Positions 1-11,527 of a DNA stretch of 64,000 nucleotides are shown here, in pieces. The translations under genes and the position numbers were made by a program. Source of the stretch: Phascolarctos cinereus (lineage: Eukaryota; Chordata; Mammalia; Diprotodontia; Phascolarctidae); assembly GCF_002099425.1 (NCBI RefSeq), contig NW_018343964.1:10691001-10755000 (forward strand), read 5' to 3'. The notes beneath the pieces are model-generated. The model saw only the letters and a list, made by a program, of their open reading frames with translations. It was not told where the DNA came from and made no database searches. Within the stretch, counting starts at the first letter, position 1, and the number at the start of each line of letters is the position of its first letter.

Positions 1-611
1 TGTGGGTTGACTGGAGAGGGAGCATAAGGAAGGAAATTTTAGTTTCTATGTATTTAATGAAAGCCTTAATGATTCTACCACAAACATGTAGGTTTTCCTG
101 GTCTTTTGTTTTTGTTTTTGGGTTGTTTTTTTTTTTTTTGGAGTGTGTGGGTGGGAGATATTCCCCAGGCTTTTCTCTTTGGTCTATATAAGTCCAAACA
201 TTGTAGAAGACATTCATCTGTCCAGCAGAGGGTTGGTTTAAATGACCTCTAAGATCTCTGAGCCCTAAGACTTTATGAAATGTTCTTAACTTGGGAAATA
301 TCTTCTGGGTGCTTATTTGTAGCTGCTGAATTTGAAATAGAAAGTCTCTCATGACTTTTGTTAGTGCATACTTGTCAAATTTTAGGTAAGATTGGCTCTG
401 TCTAGTTGTTGGAGAGTTTATATTCATAGGCCTGTCAATACCTTTGCTTTGCCATGTTGCATGTTGACAGGTTTCAACCTGGTCACCTAAAATAATTTTT
501 AAGTATTTGGTGGGATGGGCTTCGTTGCTTTGAGGAATAGAATCGTATTGTTGTAGGCAAGCAACTGTTGATTCAGAATAACTCAGAAAACTTTTTAAGC
601 CCAGAACTGAA
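1..611. other. Unique, no gene seen
   Basis: T/G-rich sequence without coding signal. A poly-T run lies near 126-140. Bases 232-285 (with aaatgacctctaag) resemble the 3' tail shared by L3/CR1 LINEs and several marsupial SINEs. Confidence 0.5.
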
Positions 612-905
612 ATACTTTGATTATTATAGGTATTTATTTCAATTCAACACACATCTGCTAAATGCTTCCTATGTGTCAGATACTGTTGGGTGCTGGGGGA
701 TGCACAGACAAAAATGAAACAGTCCCTACCCTCAAGAAGCTTACATTATGCTAGGGAGATACAAAGGATGTGCACAAGTAAATGAATACAAAGCATATAT
801 CAAGTATTTTCAGGAGAGAGTGGTAATCATTTGCGGAGAGAGTCAACAAAACAGGTGTTCTTGGAGCTAGGGATTCTATAACGTAGAGGTGAGGAGTGTA
901 TTAAC
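612..905 (-). mobile_element. LINE L2 3' fragment, antisense
   Basis: Reads like the reverse strand of an L2 3' end: a degraded gcctactatgtgccaggca box, then 'ctaccctcaagaagcttaca', then the aggtgttcttggagc segment. Diverged and 5'-truncated, as is usual for L2. Confidence 0.7.
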
Positions 906-1064
906 TGATGTGGGGATTCCCTTGTTTAGATAATAGGAAATCCTGCTTCTTGGGAATATAGAGATTTGAATGGAAGATGGGATCTTAGGATTTGTAAGTT
1001 TCGTGCTTTCTGTTTCCTCATTCTGAATTTCAAGGCATCCTTTGCTTTATGCAATGAATTAAAA

Positions 1065-1305
1065 AAAAAAAGATAGGGATTGGAGCAGTGATTCATAGTA
1101 TAGAGAATTCCCAGGTGAGGAAAATTTCTCTACTAATGCAAGATGGCACCTTCTCTATAACTTACACGTTTAGAAAGTTACCCAGAGCACTGAGAAATTA
1201 AGGGACTTGTTTAGGGTCTTACAGCTAGTGTGCATCAGAGGCAGACTTGAATCTAGGGTATCCTGACTTGAAGGCTAGCTCTCTAACCACTAGACCACTC
1301 TTCTT
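1065..1305 (+). mobile_element. Ther1/MIR-related SINE
   Basis: Contains gggaactcccaggtgagga-like sequence, then the CORE part (ttaagggacttgtttaggg, cttacagctagt) and the end ctctaaccactagaccac. A second copy of the same type lies at 38600-38850. Confidence 0.7.
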
Positions 1306-1804
1306 CTCGTTTAAAAAAAGTTGTCATTGAAACTGAATTTTTGCAAAGTGAATTCTAATTTTTATAAGCTTGCTTTTTGAAGATACTCTTTTTTTCTCAA
1401 AGTGAAGCACCTGTTTTTTGCGTATGATGCTGTCTCTCATTCAGTGTAGATTTTTGTATTACAAATTTTCTTAAAATAGGGGACAGTTGTGGTCCAAGTA
1501 CATGTCAGGTTGTCAACTGATGTGACCTAAATAAAAACGGTCCTTGAGGCTTTGCCTGTAATATGTGGCTGGAGAGTAATTGAGACTGAAACCCCAGATT
1601 GGAACCCGGGTGGTCATAATTTTCCACCCATCTGATCAGCGTTGTTCATTTTCATTATATTATGCTAGGTTATCTGGATATCTGAATTAGAAGAGTGTCT
1701 TGACTCAGTCATGCTGCTTTCTGGTTGAGTGGTACCAATAGACTTGCCTTCATCTTGAGGTTGGACTCAATTTATTAGAAAATTTTCTAATAAATTTTTC
1801 TCAT
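1306..1804. other. Unique, no gene seen
   Basis: No repeat family or coding exon recognised. AT-rich, with a short self-complementary stretch at about 1775-1797 (agaaaattttct). Confidence 0.5.
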
Positions 1805-2020
1805 TGCTTTGCAAGGGGAAGGAGTGCTAGATTTTGGAGGGACCTGAATTCAAAACCTCCGTCTGACAGTTGCACTCCCTAGGAGCAAATCACTTAACCC
1901 CTATGAGTCTATGAATATCCTCTTCTTTAAAATGGGTACCTGTTGTACCCACTTCCCAGGGTTACAGTAAGGCTTAAATGAGATAAACTAGGTAATATGC
2001 TTTGTCAACCTTTAAGCCTG
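1805..2020 (+). mobile_element. MIR-type marsupial SINE
   Basis: Shows the usual order: ggagtgctagatttgg, 'gacctgaattcaaa', 'caaatcacttaaccc', 'ttaaaatgggtacc', 'taaatgagataaac', 'aatatgctttgtcaacc'. Confidence 0.75.
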
Positions 2021-2094
2021 CTCTGAAAATGTCAACTGCTGTCATTACTGCAATACATGAGGACAAAAATCTAGATCACATGCCACGTTATCCA

Positions 2095-2172
2095 TCGTGT
2101 CATTCTTTGTATTTGTAGCCCTACTGCTTGGCACATAGTAGGTGCTTGATAAATACTTATTGATTGATGGAT
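2095..2172 (+). mobile_element. LINE L2 3' end
   Basis: The terminal L2 block 'cttggcacatagtaggtgc' followed by ttgataaatacttattgattga is clear. Confidence 0.8.
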
Positions 2173-2469
2173 TACTGGGCTTCCCTCGGTTTCCTTATCT
2201 TGCCAGGATAGGCAGAGACTTACTAGGGAGTAGATGAGGTTAAACTCTGGCTGTTAAGATGCTTTTGTCTACTCAGTTGAAAGACTCCAAAGTCTTTTAG
2301 TATTAGTAGGCAATTAAACTCTGGTGTTTTCTACGTTAAAAATTTTCACCTTAAATTTTGTATAAGGATAGCATGCAATACAGTTCACAGAATGTATGTT
2401 TTATTTCTTTTTGTTAAAAATACAAACAAACCCCCAAACCAAACTGTACTGATAAATAAATTCTTCAAT

Positions 2470-2590
2470 ATTAGATTGGAAGATCCTTGCAGGTAGAGGC
2501 TGGAAATTATCCCCTTTTGTCTCTTTATAGCCCCAAGCGTAGTGTGGTGCCCACAGTAGATGCTTTATAAATATTTGTTGAATGAAGAAG
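2470..2590 (+). mobile_element. LINE L2 3' end
   Basis: Matches the L2 3' terminus: 'aagatccttgcaggtagagg', 'tctctttatagcccc', cagtagatgctttataaatatttgttgaatga. Confidence 0.75.
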
Positions 2591-3044
2591 ATGATTTCAG
2601 TTAAATTATATACTCATAAAACAAATTCCTCTCTGTATGAAGCATTAAAAAGAAGGAATACTGACTACCCTTTTCTAATGTAGAGACTCTTCAAACATAT
2701 CAGAGATTTTTAGAAATGTACAGCATAGTTTTTGAGGGAAATATGGTATAGTGAAGAAAGCAGGAGTTCCAAGACAGGCCTTTTCCTTCTTTTTCATGTC
2801 TCTGCTTTCTCCCTAAACCTGTTGCCAGATATGGGTGGTATAGATAGCCCATTTCTAGAGTATTTAAGGTTTTCAGAGCACTTTCCCCTGACAGCCTTAG
2901 GAGGTGGTAGGGAGGGCTGAAATAACCATTATTCCTATTTTTTAGGTGAGGGAATTGTAGAGAATGGGAGTATTCCCTGCCCAGTAGAAAGCAAATGTCT
3001 CCTGATTTTTTCAAAAAGGAATAGAATAGAGTATGCAAGGAATA
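2591..3044. other. Mostly unique, weak MIR trace
   Basis: Bases about 2845-2985 look like a decayed MIR (agcactttcccctgacagcc, ttttttaggtgaggga). Small overlapping open frames on both strands here have no recognisable product. Confidence 0.4.
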
Positions 3045-3451
3045 AGCCAGTGAGCTTGACTTGGATTTTGGTAGAGTTCTAGGACTTACTGTCAGAGGGG
3101 CAGATTGTGAACATCTTAAAAAAAAAAAAGGCAGCAGTGATCACAGGAAGCCAGCATAACTTTAAGAACAGGTTAGGCCAGATTAATAATTCCTTTTTTT
3201 TTTTTAAGCAAGTTTACTAAGGGATACGGCACAGGAATATCTTCAATATTATTTACCTAAATTTTATTTTATTATTTTTTAAAAATAAGCTTTATTGAAG
3301 ACTTTATTTTGGACATCACAGTCATCATTGGATGTATTCTGCACCCCAAATGCTGCAAGGAAGGAAATGGGCCTTTCCTTGTAACAAAAAAAAAATTCAC
3401 CTAAGCGAACCAACACAGTGACAGTGTCTTACATGCAGCATTCTACACCTG

Positions 3452-3500
<49 letters not shown>
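3452..3500. repeat. (GAT)n microsatellite
   Basis: About sixteen gat units directly upstream of a MIR, inside the L1. Confidence 0.97.
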
Positions 3501-3680
3501 AGCTAATGTTCATGTAGTGCCTACTATATGCCAGGTACTGTACTAAGTGATTTACAATGATTATCTCACTTGATCCTCATAGCAAGACCAGGAGGTAAGT
3601 GTTCTTATTATCCTCATTTTACAGATGAGGAAATTGAGGCAAGCAGCTGTTAAATGACTTGCCCAGGGTCCTGGCTACTG
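3501..3680 (+). mobile_element. MIR SINE nested in L1
   Basis: Full MIR order: agctaatgttcatgtagtgc, 'tgccaggtactgtactaag', 'cattttacagatgaggaaa', 'aatgacttgcccagggtc'. It interrupts the antisense L1, which resumes at about 3681. Confidence 0.8.
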
Positions 3681-4137
3681 CTTCCCTACATCTCTGTTGA
3701 AAGGAGGGAGGCAGTTTTCATCTCTTGTTATTCTGGGCCAGGTTGGACTGATCACTACAATTCGGTTACTCAGTGTTAGCGTTCTTTTCGTTTATGTGAC
3801 TGTCTTTATTGAGGGGATTGTTATTATTATTCTTATTCTGGTTCTGCTTATTTGACCCAGAATCATTTCATTCACATCTTCCCATTTGTCTCTGAGTTTC
3901 TGATGTTCATCTTTTCTTATGGTACAATAACATTCCATTTTATTTGTATATTGTGATTGGTTCAACCATTCCCCATCTTGTAGGTACTACCCACTTAACA
4001 TTTTTTTATGCTACTACTCAAAGTGCTCCTCTGCATCTTCTGGCATACGTTAAGTCCTTTCTTTTTGTATTTTACCTGCTTGGAGTGCAGTCTCTGTTGG
4101 AAACGCTTTCAATAGTTAAGTGCATTTTCTTGCAATT

Positions 4138-4290
4138 GATCAATCCATGGGCATACATTAAATTTTTACTAGGGGCCAGGCACAGTGAAATGCTAAAAAT
4201 GGAAAATGAAAACAAAACAGGCCCCACAGTCAAGGAGTTTACATTCTGATGGGAGGAAACTGCACACAGATAAAGAGGTATATACAGAAG
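4138..4290 (-). mobile_element. LINE L2 3' fragment, antisense
   Basis: Contains ggggccaggcacagtg, 'ccccacagtcaaggagttta' and cattctgatggg, the reverse strand of the L2 3' end. It lies inside the L1. Confidence 0.65.
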
Positions 4291-4600
4291 AGATGTCACA
4301 AGACTTAAGAATTCTTATCAATGAAATGTTCAGCCATGATTCCAGAGGATTATTAAAGAACTCTGCCAGGCTTATAACAGAGAGATGATGGGCTTATATG
4401 CAGAATCAGAAATGCATTTTTGCATTTCTGATATACAATTTCTTTATTCCTTTCTTTTTTCCTTGCTTTTTTTTTTCCAGTGGTGAGGAAGATAAACCAA
4501 GGTAGAAAAAATAAAGGCTTGATAATTTAACAACATTTATCTAAAAAAAGAAACAAAAGAGAAACCAAACACCGTATAATTTTAATGACTGAGGATGACT
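4291..4600 (+). mobile_element. L1 3'-UTR fragment, sense
   Basis: 'acttaagaattcttatcaat', 'gattccagaggattattaaa' and 'gcagaatcagaaatgcattt' follow a marsupial L1 3' UTR, ending in a T-rich then A-rich tract. It lies opposite in orientation to the L1 around it. An 11-bp hairpin (atcagaaatgc / gcatttctgat) lies at 4404-4431. Confidence 0.65.
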
Positions 4601-6679
4601 CTGAAAAAGAGATAAGAACATCTATTCCTTCTCCTTCATTGCAAAGATGGAATATCATATATACTGTCAGATACACTGCAGTCAGTCAGCTCCTCAATAA
4701 GCATTTATTCCAGACTGTCTTCCTGAATGGTTAGACAAGTTCACAATTGTATCAGCAGTGTCTTTTTTCCCCAAAGCCCCTTCAAAATGGAATATTTCTG
4801 TTTTTTATCATCTTTGTCAAATTTAAGGGTATGAGGTGAAACCTCAGAATTGTTTTAATTTGAATTTCTCTTATTAATGATTTTGAAAATCTTTCATATG
4901 GCTATTGATAGCTTATAATTCTTTTGAAAGCTTAGTATTTATATCCTTTCACCATTACCTATTGGGAAATATCTTTTGGTCTTATATATTTGTGTCAATT
5001 CCATATATGTGTGTGTGTACATATATAGTATTCAGATCTTTTAAAAAGGCATTCTTGAGAGATTTTCTTCTTACTCTAGCTGAATTAATTTTGTTTATGA
5101 AAGAGCTTTTAATTTTATGTTGTCAAAATTGTTTTTTTTCTTTTCTGATGGATTGTTGTTTGTTAATTAAGAATTCTTTCCCTTGCCGTAGCTGTTTAAG
5201 GTACTTTTCCCATTTTCCTCTGATTTTTAAAAATGAGGTAATCTTTTCTATTTAGGTTATCTATCCATTAGGAACTTTCTGTGATAACTATGGATTTACC
5301 CAGATTTTAGGAAAGTATTTGACAAAGTCTCAAAGTTATTCTGTGTACAAGATGGAGAGATTTGGGCTAGACAGTGATACAGTTAGGTGAATTTGAATAG
5401 CAAAGAATTGTCATTGATGGTTCATTTTCAGCTTGGAAGGATGTCATAATTGGAATGACAGATCCTGAATTTGTGCTTGGCCCTGTGCTGTTTAACATTT
5501 TTGTCAGTGGTTTGGGTAAAGATGTATAAGGCATGCTTATCAAATCTGTTGATGACATGAGGCTGGGACATATTAACAAGTGGATGAGAGAGACAGGATT
5601 TTAAAAGACTACAACAAGCAAAAACACTGGGATAAATTTCATGAGATCAAATCTAAGTGGAAGATGTGTAAAATCTTACTCTTGGCTTCCAAAAATCAGC
5701 TCCTTTGATACAAAAGGAGGAGAATGATTGGGTAGTAGTGTATCTGAAGAAGATGCAGGGGCTTTGGTGGTCTGTAACACCATGGGCATTAACAACTCGA
5801 TGTGGCAAATAAAAAAGGCTAATTGGTGCTCAGGACAGGAAGGTGATCCCACTGCTGTGTCCTGCTCCAGCCTGAGCACACCTGGAATACTGGCTTTAGT
5901 TCTACGTCCCATATTTTAGGGAGAGCAGTAAATGAGTAAGGCAACCAAGATGGCGAAGGACTTGGAAATCCTGTCAGATTAGGGAGGATCATTTGGAGGA
6001 ATGTTTAACCTGGAAAAGACAAGACTCGGGGGCAGTTGAGAGTTATCTTTAAGAGTCTGAAGAATTGCCTTGTAGAAGGGGCATTAAATTTGTTCTGCTT
6101 GGCCTCAGTGGGCAAAACTACCTGCAAAGGGTGAAAGTTGGCAAAGACTTGTAGAGTTAGACTTGATGTAAGAAAAAAAAAAGCCTTTGGAACTTTCTAC
6201 ATATGGAGTGGGCTACTTCGGTGGTGTAGGTTTCCCCTCATTGGATGTCTTTTGGCAAAGGTGGAATGATTACTGGGATGTATCGTAGAAGGGGTTTTCT
6301 TTCAGGTATGGCTTGAACTTGATGGCTCTTGAGGTTTTTGCCAACTTAGAAATTCTGTGCTACTGTGATGTACCCGACTTCACCCATCTCCAAAGTACTA
6401 GAACCCATATTTGAACTGTTTCCTGTGTTCCATGTCTAGTAATGTTGTTTGTTTTATTAATTGCCTAGACTTAAGAAAGGGATGAAGAAAATGTTAATAA
6501 TTCACATAAAACTTAAAAGTGTGTCCTGTGTACATTTTTTCAGAGAACTGGCTGTTAAACATTTAACAACATGCCACTGAGTTTATTGGACCAGATGACC
6601 TTTGAGTTCCCTTCTTGACCTTTCTGCTACATTGGATAATTATAACTCACCTTTTATAATTTTTATAATATTTTTTTGC

Positions 6680-6812
6680 AAGGCAGTCGGGGTTAAGTGA
6701 CTTGCCCAGAGTCACATAGCTAGTGTTGTTATGTGTCTGAGGCTGGATTTGAACTCAAGTCCTCCTGACTCCAAGGCTGGTATTCTGTGCACTGTACCAC
6801 CTGACTGCCCAA
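6680..6812 (-). mobile_element. tRNA-headed marsupial SINE, antisense
   Basis: The reverse strand starts gggcagtcaggtggtacag (tRNA-like A-box area), then 'ggagtcaggaggacttgag' and a B-box-like gagttcaaatc, and ends 'gtcacttaaccccgactgcc'. Confidence 0.85.
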
Positions 6813-7194
6813 TATAATTTTGTTTTTTATCGTAACTCATCTTTCTGTAGTGACTTAGGGTTGAAGAAGCACTTTCCTGATGATAGCCCTATAAAGTAGA
6901 CCACAAGTTTTTCCTCCTCAAGAAAAAGCTGGGACTATAACCCTGGGCAAGTCATTTAACCCTGATTGCCTCATCAAAAAAAAAAAAGGCTAGGAATATG
7001 TGAGTCAAAGTAAGGCATCCCTGCCATAACATGGACTACCTCTCTGCATGGCCTTCCTCTGGCTATGCATTCTCTAGATGGATAAAACAACACCACTGAG
7101 GGACCCCACTCTTCTCCTTGTATGTACTCTGGACTTCAAGGTCTGGAAATAACGTCTGACAAAACACAGATGCTTCTCTCTGATTATGGATAGG
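6813..7194. other. Weak SINE traces
   Basis: Bases about 6835-6990 keep MIR-like pieces (agcactttcctgatgatagc; 'ctgggcaagtcatttaaccc'). The remainder, to 7194, is unclassified. Confidence 0.4.
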
Positions 7195-7990
7195 AGGCAG
7201 GATAAGGCCTGGTTTTTCCTATAGTTGAGTGTAATGCCAGGGTTAGGAATCGGGAAAATAGGAATGATGGTTGAGTCTTCAACAGAAATAGGGAAATTTA
7301 AAAGAGAACTTGAAGGAAAGAAAGATAATGAGTTCTGTTTTGGACATGGAGAGTTAGAAATATTTCTAGACATTGCTTGGAGCAATCCGATAGATAATTG
7401 GTGATATGGGAAATATACGTTTTCTGTGTGCATATGTACATACATGTCTGTGTATATACACATGTGTATATAGAGAACATGGACCTGCAGATAAAGACAC
7501 ACGTATGCACAGATATAATATATACATACCTATTTATATGCACAGATTATATATAGATAGAACTAGATATTCAGACATACAAACATATATGCACATTATA
7601 TACGTGTCTATATATATGTATATCTCTATCTATGTGTCTATCTAATCTCCAGGCCCAGTTTCTCCCCTAAGCTTTTGTTCACACATCACCAATTACCTAT
7701 TAGATATTTTAAATTTGATGTTGGGGAATCACAAAGACATATATATACACATATATATGTACTACATGTATGTGTATGCATATCTGTATATCTGTAGATG
7801 AAGTTAAACCCATGGGAACTGATGAGGTTTCCAAGATAGTATAGAGGGAGAAGAGAAGAGAGCCTAGGACAGAACATTGGAGAATAGCCACAGTTAAGGG
7901 TTTGGATATGGACGTTGAACGAGCAAAAGAGACTGAGGAGGGGTGGACGAGAAGTCTGAGAACTTAGGTCTGGTTGTAAAATAAAACAAA
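7195..7990 (-). mobile_element. LINE L2 ORF2 segment, antisense
   Basis: The reverse strand matches the L2 ORF2 C-terminal half. 'gagttctgttttggacatgg' at 7329-7348 is the reverse of the MSKTELL-coding region, and 'aagttaaacccatgggaact' near 7801 lies just past the YADD box. 'gtatagagggagaagagaag' follows. It is broken by TATG-type microsatellites. Confidence 0.7.
7405..7800. repeat. Degenerate TATG/CATA microsatellite
   Basis: Alternating purine-pyrimidine runs (tatgtaca, tatataca, catatatat) at about 7405-7660 and 7735-7800, separated by residual L2 sequence. Several open frames here, such as those rich in Y, I, H and C, are artefacts of the repeat. Confidence 0.85.
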
Positions 7991-8024
7991 TTAGAAGAAA
8001 TCTTAGAATTGTAGAATTTCTTTA

Positions 8025-8215
8025 AATAGCTGGCATTTCTATATAGACTTGTCTTATTTGATCTCAATTATGGTGCTGTAAGGCAGGTGCTATTATTTTT
8101 CATCTTTTACAGATGAGGAAACTGAGTCAGAGAGTTCAAGTGATTTGGGTCATATGCCTAGTTAGTGTCCTGCTTATTCCCAAATTCAGCGCTGGACCAC
8201 TATACCATTCTGTCC
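8025..8215 (+). mobile_element. MIR SINE
   Basis: agctggcatttctatatag, 'cagatgaggaaactgagtca' and the end cactataccattctgtcc fit MIR. Confidence 0.75.
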
Positions 8216-8521
8216 TCAAACTTAAAATCTGATTCTTTTTTTTTTAATCAACATTCTGCTTATAGGTATCTTTCAGGGAATTGCATTTATTGCATAAAGG
8301 GAGGTACATATGTACTTAGGCTCTACAGAGTATGAGTAATTCATTTCTCAGGGACTAATTACCATAGGGTGGGTACTTTGGGAAGTGTGCTGGCTCTTTT
8401 CTAGACCAAGTGGGGTAAATTATCTCTCAAGTACAAGAAATGACAATCTAGTGACCTGAATTAGTATGTCCCTTAAAATACTTTCTTTAGGGTGCAGTAC
8501 AGAAAGCATTAGACCTGGAAG

Positions 8522-8712
8522 TTCACAGAATCTTATCACAGCTAGAAGGGATCTTAGAACTCTTAAGTCCAGTTTTCTCATTTTACAGGTGAGTAAACTG
8601 AGGCACAGAATGGTGAAATGATTTATTCTGGCTAGTAAATGTCTGAGGCAGAATTTGAACCCAGATCTTCCTGACTTCAAGGCCAGTGCCTGGTGCATTA
8701 TGCTAGGTTCAC
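8522..8712 (+). mobile_element. MIR-core marsupial SINE
   Basis: 'agaagggatcttagaactct', 'tttacaggtgagtaaactga', 'gcagaatttgaacccagatc' and 'cttcctgacttcaaggccag' are the family landmarks. Confidence 0.8.
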
Positions 8713-10902
8713 ACTTCACAACGGTAAAGTGTTGAATTGGAACATCCCTCATACTGCCTTCTAGTTCTAAAATTCATCCAACCAGCGTGTTCTCTGTTTC
8801 TGTCTCTTATCTCTGTCCCCCTCCTCTGCCCCTCCCCACCCTGCCTCACACACATTTTTGGGGAGAATCATTGGATATTAATGATGACTGGTCATACCTA
8901 GTCAAAAAAACAGTTTACTAGTGCCTGGGCATGTCTCTCAACAGCTCCATTTAGAATTCCGTGTTAGAAAATATAAAATTTCCTTCTGTCTGGGCTTTGG
9001 TTGGGTTTGGCTGATCACAATTTGATGGGAGCCTAACAGACTTAACAAAAAGTAACACGTTTCCCCCTCCCCTCCCCGCCCTGGTCAGTACTCCCTCCCT
9101 TCCTGGAATCCTTCTTTTTACTTTGGTCCTCAGTGAACTGTTAAATCTCATGATGTGCCCAGCCAGGAAAGTAAAGAGATGCAGATGTCAGGAGACGGTA
9201 CAGTCTGGCATTCACATGTAAGATTTTGGTTTGCCTCCTTCCCTAAGTAGGAAAAAAACTTCTCACTAAACCCAAGGGGTGTTACTTTTCAGCTGAAGAG
9301 GAACCTTACTGGTAAAGCCCTTGATTGTCATGCTAATCTAGCATTTTACTTTTGTGGTGAGCTTGAGGACTGAAAGGGAAAATAGAGTGATACAGCATCT
9401 CCAGCAAATGGAACAAAATTATTTCCGCTGACCTGGTGACTAAGATTATGGCTTGCTGTTACTCAGAGAAGATCCACTTGTAAATAGGTATTAGTGAAAC
9501 GCTGAAAACGCCCCATCCTTGGCCAAGAGCCCACGTTAAAGGGCGTCCAGGTTTGCCCGCAACTCCCAAAGCTCTTTTAAAAAGGTCTTAGTGAAGGACC
9601 TGAAAGCTGTTGGCTTTTTCGGCACCTGTTGCAAAGTCCTCATCTTCCCATCAATGTTCCCATGTTTTCTCCTATCTCTACCTCTTTCTGCATCACCCCT
9701 TCCCTCCCTGAACCATGTTCATCAGGATGAATACACTTATTGTGCTGTTGTTCAAGAAGACGCTGTAATACATTTTCTATTACAGGTTCTTCATATTTTT
9801 CACATACTGCAGATAGTGTTCAACCTGCTGCAGGACGAAAGGGAATTTGCTTTCCTGGTGGCTGGCCATCTAGAAGGCTAAATCTGCAATCTCTTCTGGT
9901 ATGCCGGGTGTTGGTGGGGCCTGCTCAATCACCGGGGATCTGTTGTTACACCCCCAGCAGCCAACAACCAGCAAGCATTTTTTTCCCTCCAATTTTGCTG
10001 ACATTCTTTCCAGGCTCAGTTGACAACTGAGTCTTAAAATATATAATTCAGCGGGATCGTCTGTTCTGACATTCATCTGCAGTCCTATCAGAACTGGGGA
10101 TTTTCTAATCCCTTGCCACGCTCAGATATGTAATGCCTTCTTTTAATAAGTTACAGATTTGAAGGGCAAATGCTAAGAAAAAAAATTATGCCTCAACTCT
10201 AATATAAAGGAGGCAAGCTCTTAGTGGAGGGATGTCTCAGTACGGTATAGGATCCTTAATTTTGTGCCTCGAGCAGCTGGAGTCTATTAGCTGGAAACCA
10301 GAAAGCCTTGTAAATGACAAAGAGACAAACAACTTAATCTGTTGTTAATGGAAAATGGGGAATCCAACAGTAGGTTGGCCTGAAGCTTAAGAAATGACAA
10401 GTGAGACTTTAATGGGGAGAGTCAAACGAAGACCAGGATAGAAACTCTAGCTACCATGTGTTGTTCTCAACAAAAGAAAAAATATCATTACATAAACTGG
10501 GCAGTTTAGGAAGGCCAGAGCTCAATGAATCTTGGCCTCCAGGTCGCCATGGTGCTGGGTCACCATGGCACTGAGCAGCAATTTCATAGAGACATCTAAT
10601 ATTTTCCATGTATTCTTACTTCAAGCTACAGAAGGGCCTCTCATTTTTCTAATTTGTGAGGTTTCACGTTTGACCATCATGTAGACTTGAAGCCCGGAAT
10701 CCTAGCAGCACTAGGTGAGCTATGGATAGCAGTCACTGGCCTGTGCCCACTAGGTCTTGGGCTCCACTCCCTTGTCTTAACTTAGGGCTAAATGAAGGGG
10801 AGAGAAGGCTGTGGGTGAAGTATTATGCTGTAGTGAATGGAGTGCTGGTCTTATTTGGAATCAAGGAGAGCTATCTAAGTTCTCATTCTGACTTAGACAC
10901 TA
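8713..10902. other. Repeat-poor island, no defendable exon
   Basis: About 2.2 kb with no recognised LINE or SINE, the longest such stretch here. It has polypyrimidine tracts (8815-8850, 9060-9105, 9660-9715) and a frame at 9591-9881 preceded by ttctattacag, but no protein similarity I recognise. A candidate for conserved noncoding or regulatory DNA. The call rests only on absence of repeats. Confidence 0.4.
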
Positions 10903-11195
10903 TGTCAACAAGCATTTATTAAGTGTTTAATACGAACTAGGCTCTGTGCTAAGCATTGGGGATACAACGAAAGGCAAAAACGTGGTCCGTGTCCTCAAAC
11001 TGCACATGTCTTAATGGAAAACATGAATGTAACTAGATACACACAGGATATATATATGTATATGACCTGAAATGAAGGTCATTTCAGAGGAGTTGGCACT
11101 GGAGGGGACAAGGAAAGGTTTTCTGAAGAAGGTGGGATTTGAACCGAGTGCTGAAGGAAGCCAGCGAAGCCAGGGGGTAGTGATGAAGAAGGAGA
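10903..11195 (-). mobile_element. LINE L2 3' end, antisense
   Basis: 'caacaagcatttattaagtg', 'ctctgtgctaagcattgggg', aggcaaaaacgtggtcc, 'gaagaaggtgggatttgaac' and 'gaaggaagccagcgaagcc' trace the L2 3' UTR in reverse. Confidence 0.85.
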
Positions 11196-11199
11196 CACT

Positions 11200-11362
11200 T
11201 ACTGTTTAGTGATTCTGGGAAAATCATATAACTTTCTTTAGCCCCAGTTTCCTTTTCTGTAAAATAGGGCTAATAAAACCCTTTTCAAAACTTCCCAGGG
11301 TTCTTTTGAGAATCAAATGGGATAAAAAATATAAGAAATACTTTATAAACCTATAAAAATTA
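11200..11362 (+). mobile_element. SINE 3' half
   Basis: 'ccccagtttccttttctgta', aaaatagggctaataa, 'cccagggttcttttgagaat' and the end aagaaatactttataaacc are typical of marsupial MIR-type SINE tails. Confidence 0.7.
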
Positions 11363-11397
11363 GATTTTTTTTTTACAGAGGGTGGGGGGTAGGGAAA

Positions 11398-11520
11398 AGG
11401 TACTTGCGGCTTAGAGGGATCAAGAAAGGCTTCATGTTGAAGGTAGAGCTTGAGCTAAGCTTTGAAACAAAACAGGGATTCTAAGAAGTGAAAGTGATGA
11501 GAGAATATATTATGAGCATG
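11398..11520 (-). mobile_element. LINE L2 fragment, antisense
   Basis: 'aaggcttcatgttgaaggta' and gagcttgagctaagctttgaa follow the L2 3' UTR in reverse. Confidence 0.6.
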
Positions 11521-11527
11521 GTGCCAT

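Larger units (their letters stand above)
3267..5293 (-). mobile_element. Antisense L1 inserted in L3/CR1
   Basis: The element is flanked by a 16-bp duplication, atttacctaaatttta at 3251-3266 and atttacccagatttta at 5294-5309 (14/16 match, both differences transitions). The T-rich start at 3267 is the reverse complement of the poly-A tail. Read on the minus strand, 5293-4710 and 4137-3790 match the end of marsupial L1 ORF2, and 3790-3267 the 3' UTR. Plus-strand landmarks are 'attcacatcttcccatttgt', 'ggttcaaccattccccatc' and 'gtatgaggtgaaacctcag'. It carries later insertions at 3452-3680 and 4138-4709. Confidence 0.8.
3045..6420 (+). mobile_element. L3/CR1 LINE split by an L1
   Basis: The 5' piece (3045-3266) has 'atcacaggaagccagcata', a typical L3/CR1 stretch upstream of the RT core. 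The 3' piece (5294-6420) resumes with 'ggaaagtatttgacaaagt' and runs through the reverse-transcriptase C-terminal part, where the frame reads GPVLFNIF, to the 3' end. Recognisable 3' segments include 'gcaaccaagatggcgaagg' and 'gtttaacctggaaaagac'. The two pieces are contiguous in the family consensus, so the intervening 2 kb is a later insertion. Many frame breaks make it inactive. It is one of at least four L3/CR1 copies in the window. Confidence 0.8.

Noticed and set aside
3452-3500. CRISPR-like regular repeats
   Set aside because: A plain trinucleotide microsatellite with no spacers; no CRISPR array anywhere in the window.
7074-7502. 142-codon minus-strand frame
   Set aside because: It runs through an L2 fragment and a TATG microsatellite.
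9591-9881. Possible exon after ttctattacag
   Set aside because: No known protein in any frame, and no convincing donor or neighbouring exon. Kept only as part of the repeat-poor island.
10535-10570. Repeated ccatggtgc/ccatggcac motif
   Set aside because: Only two short copies; no larger structure.
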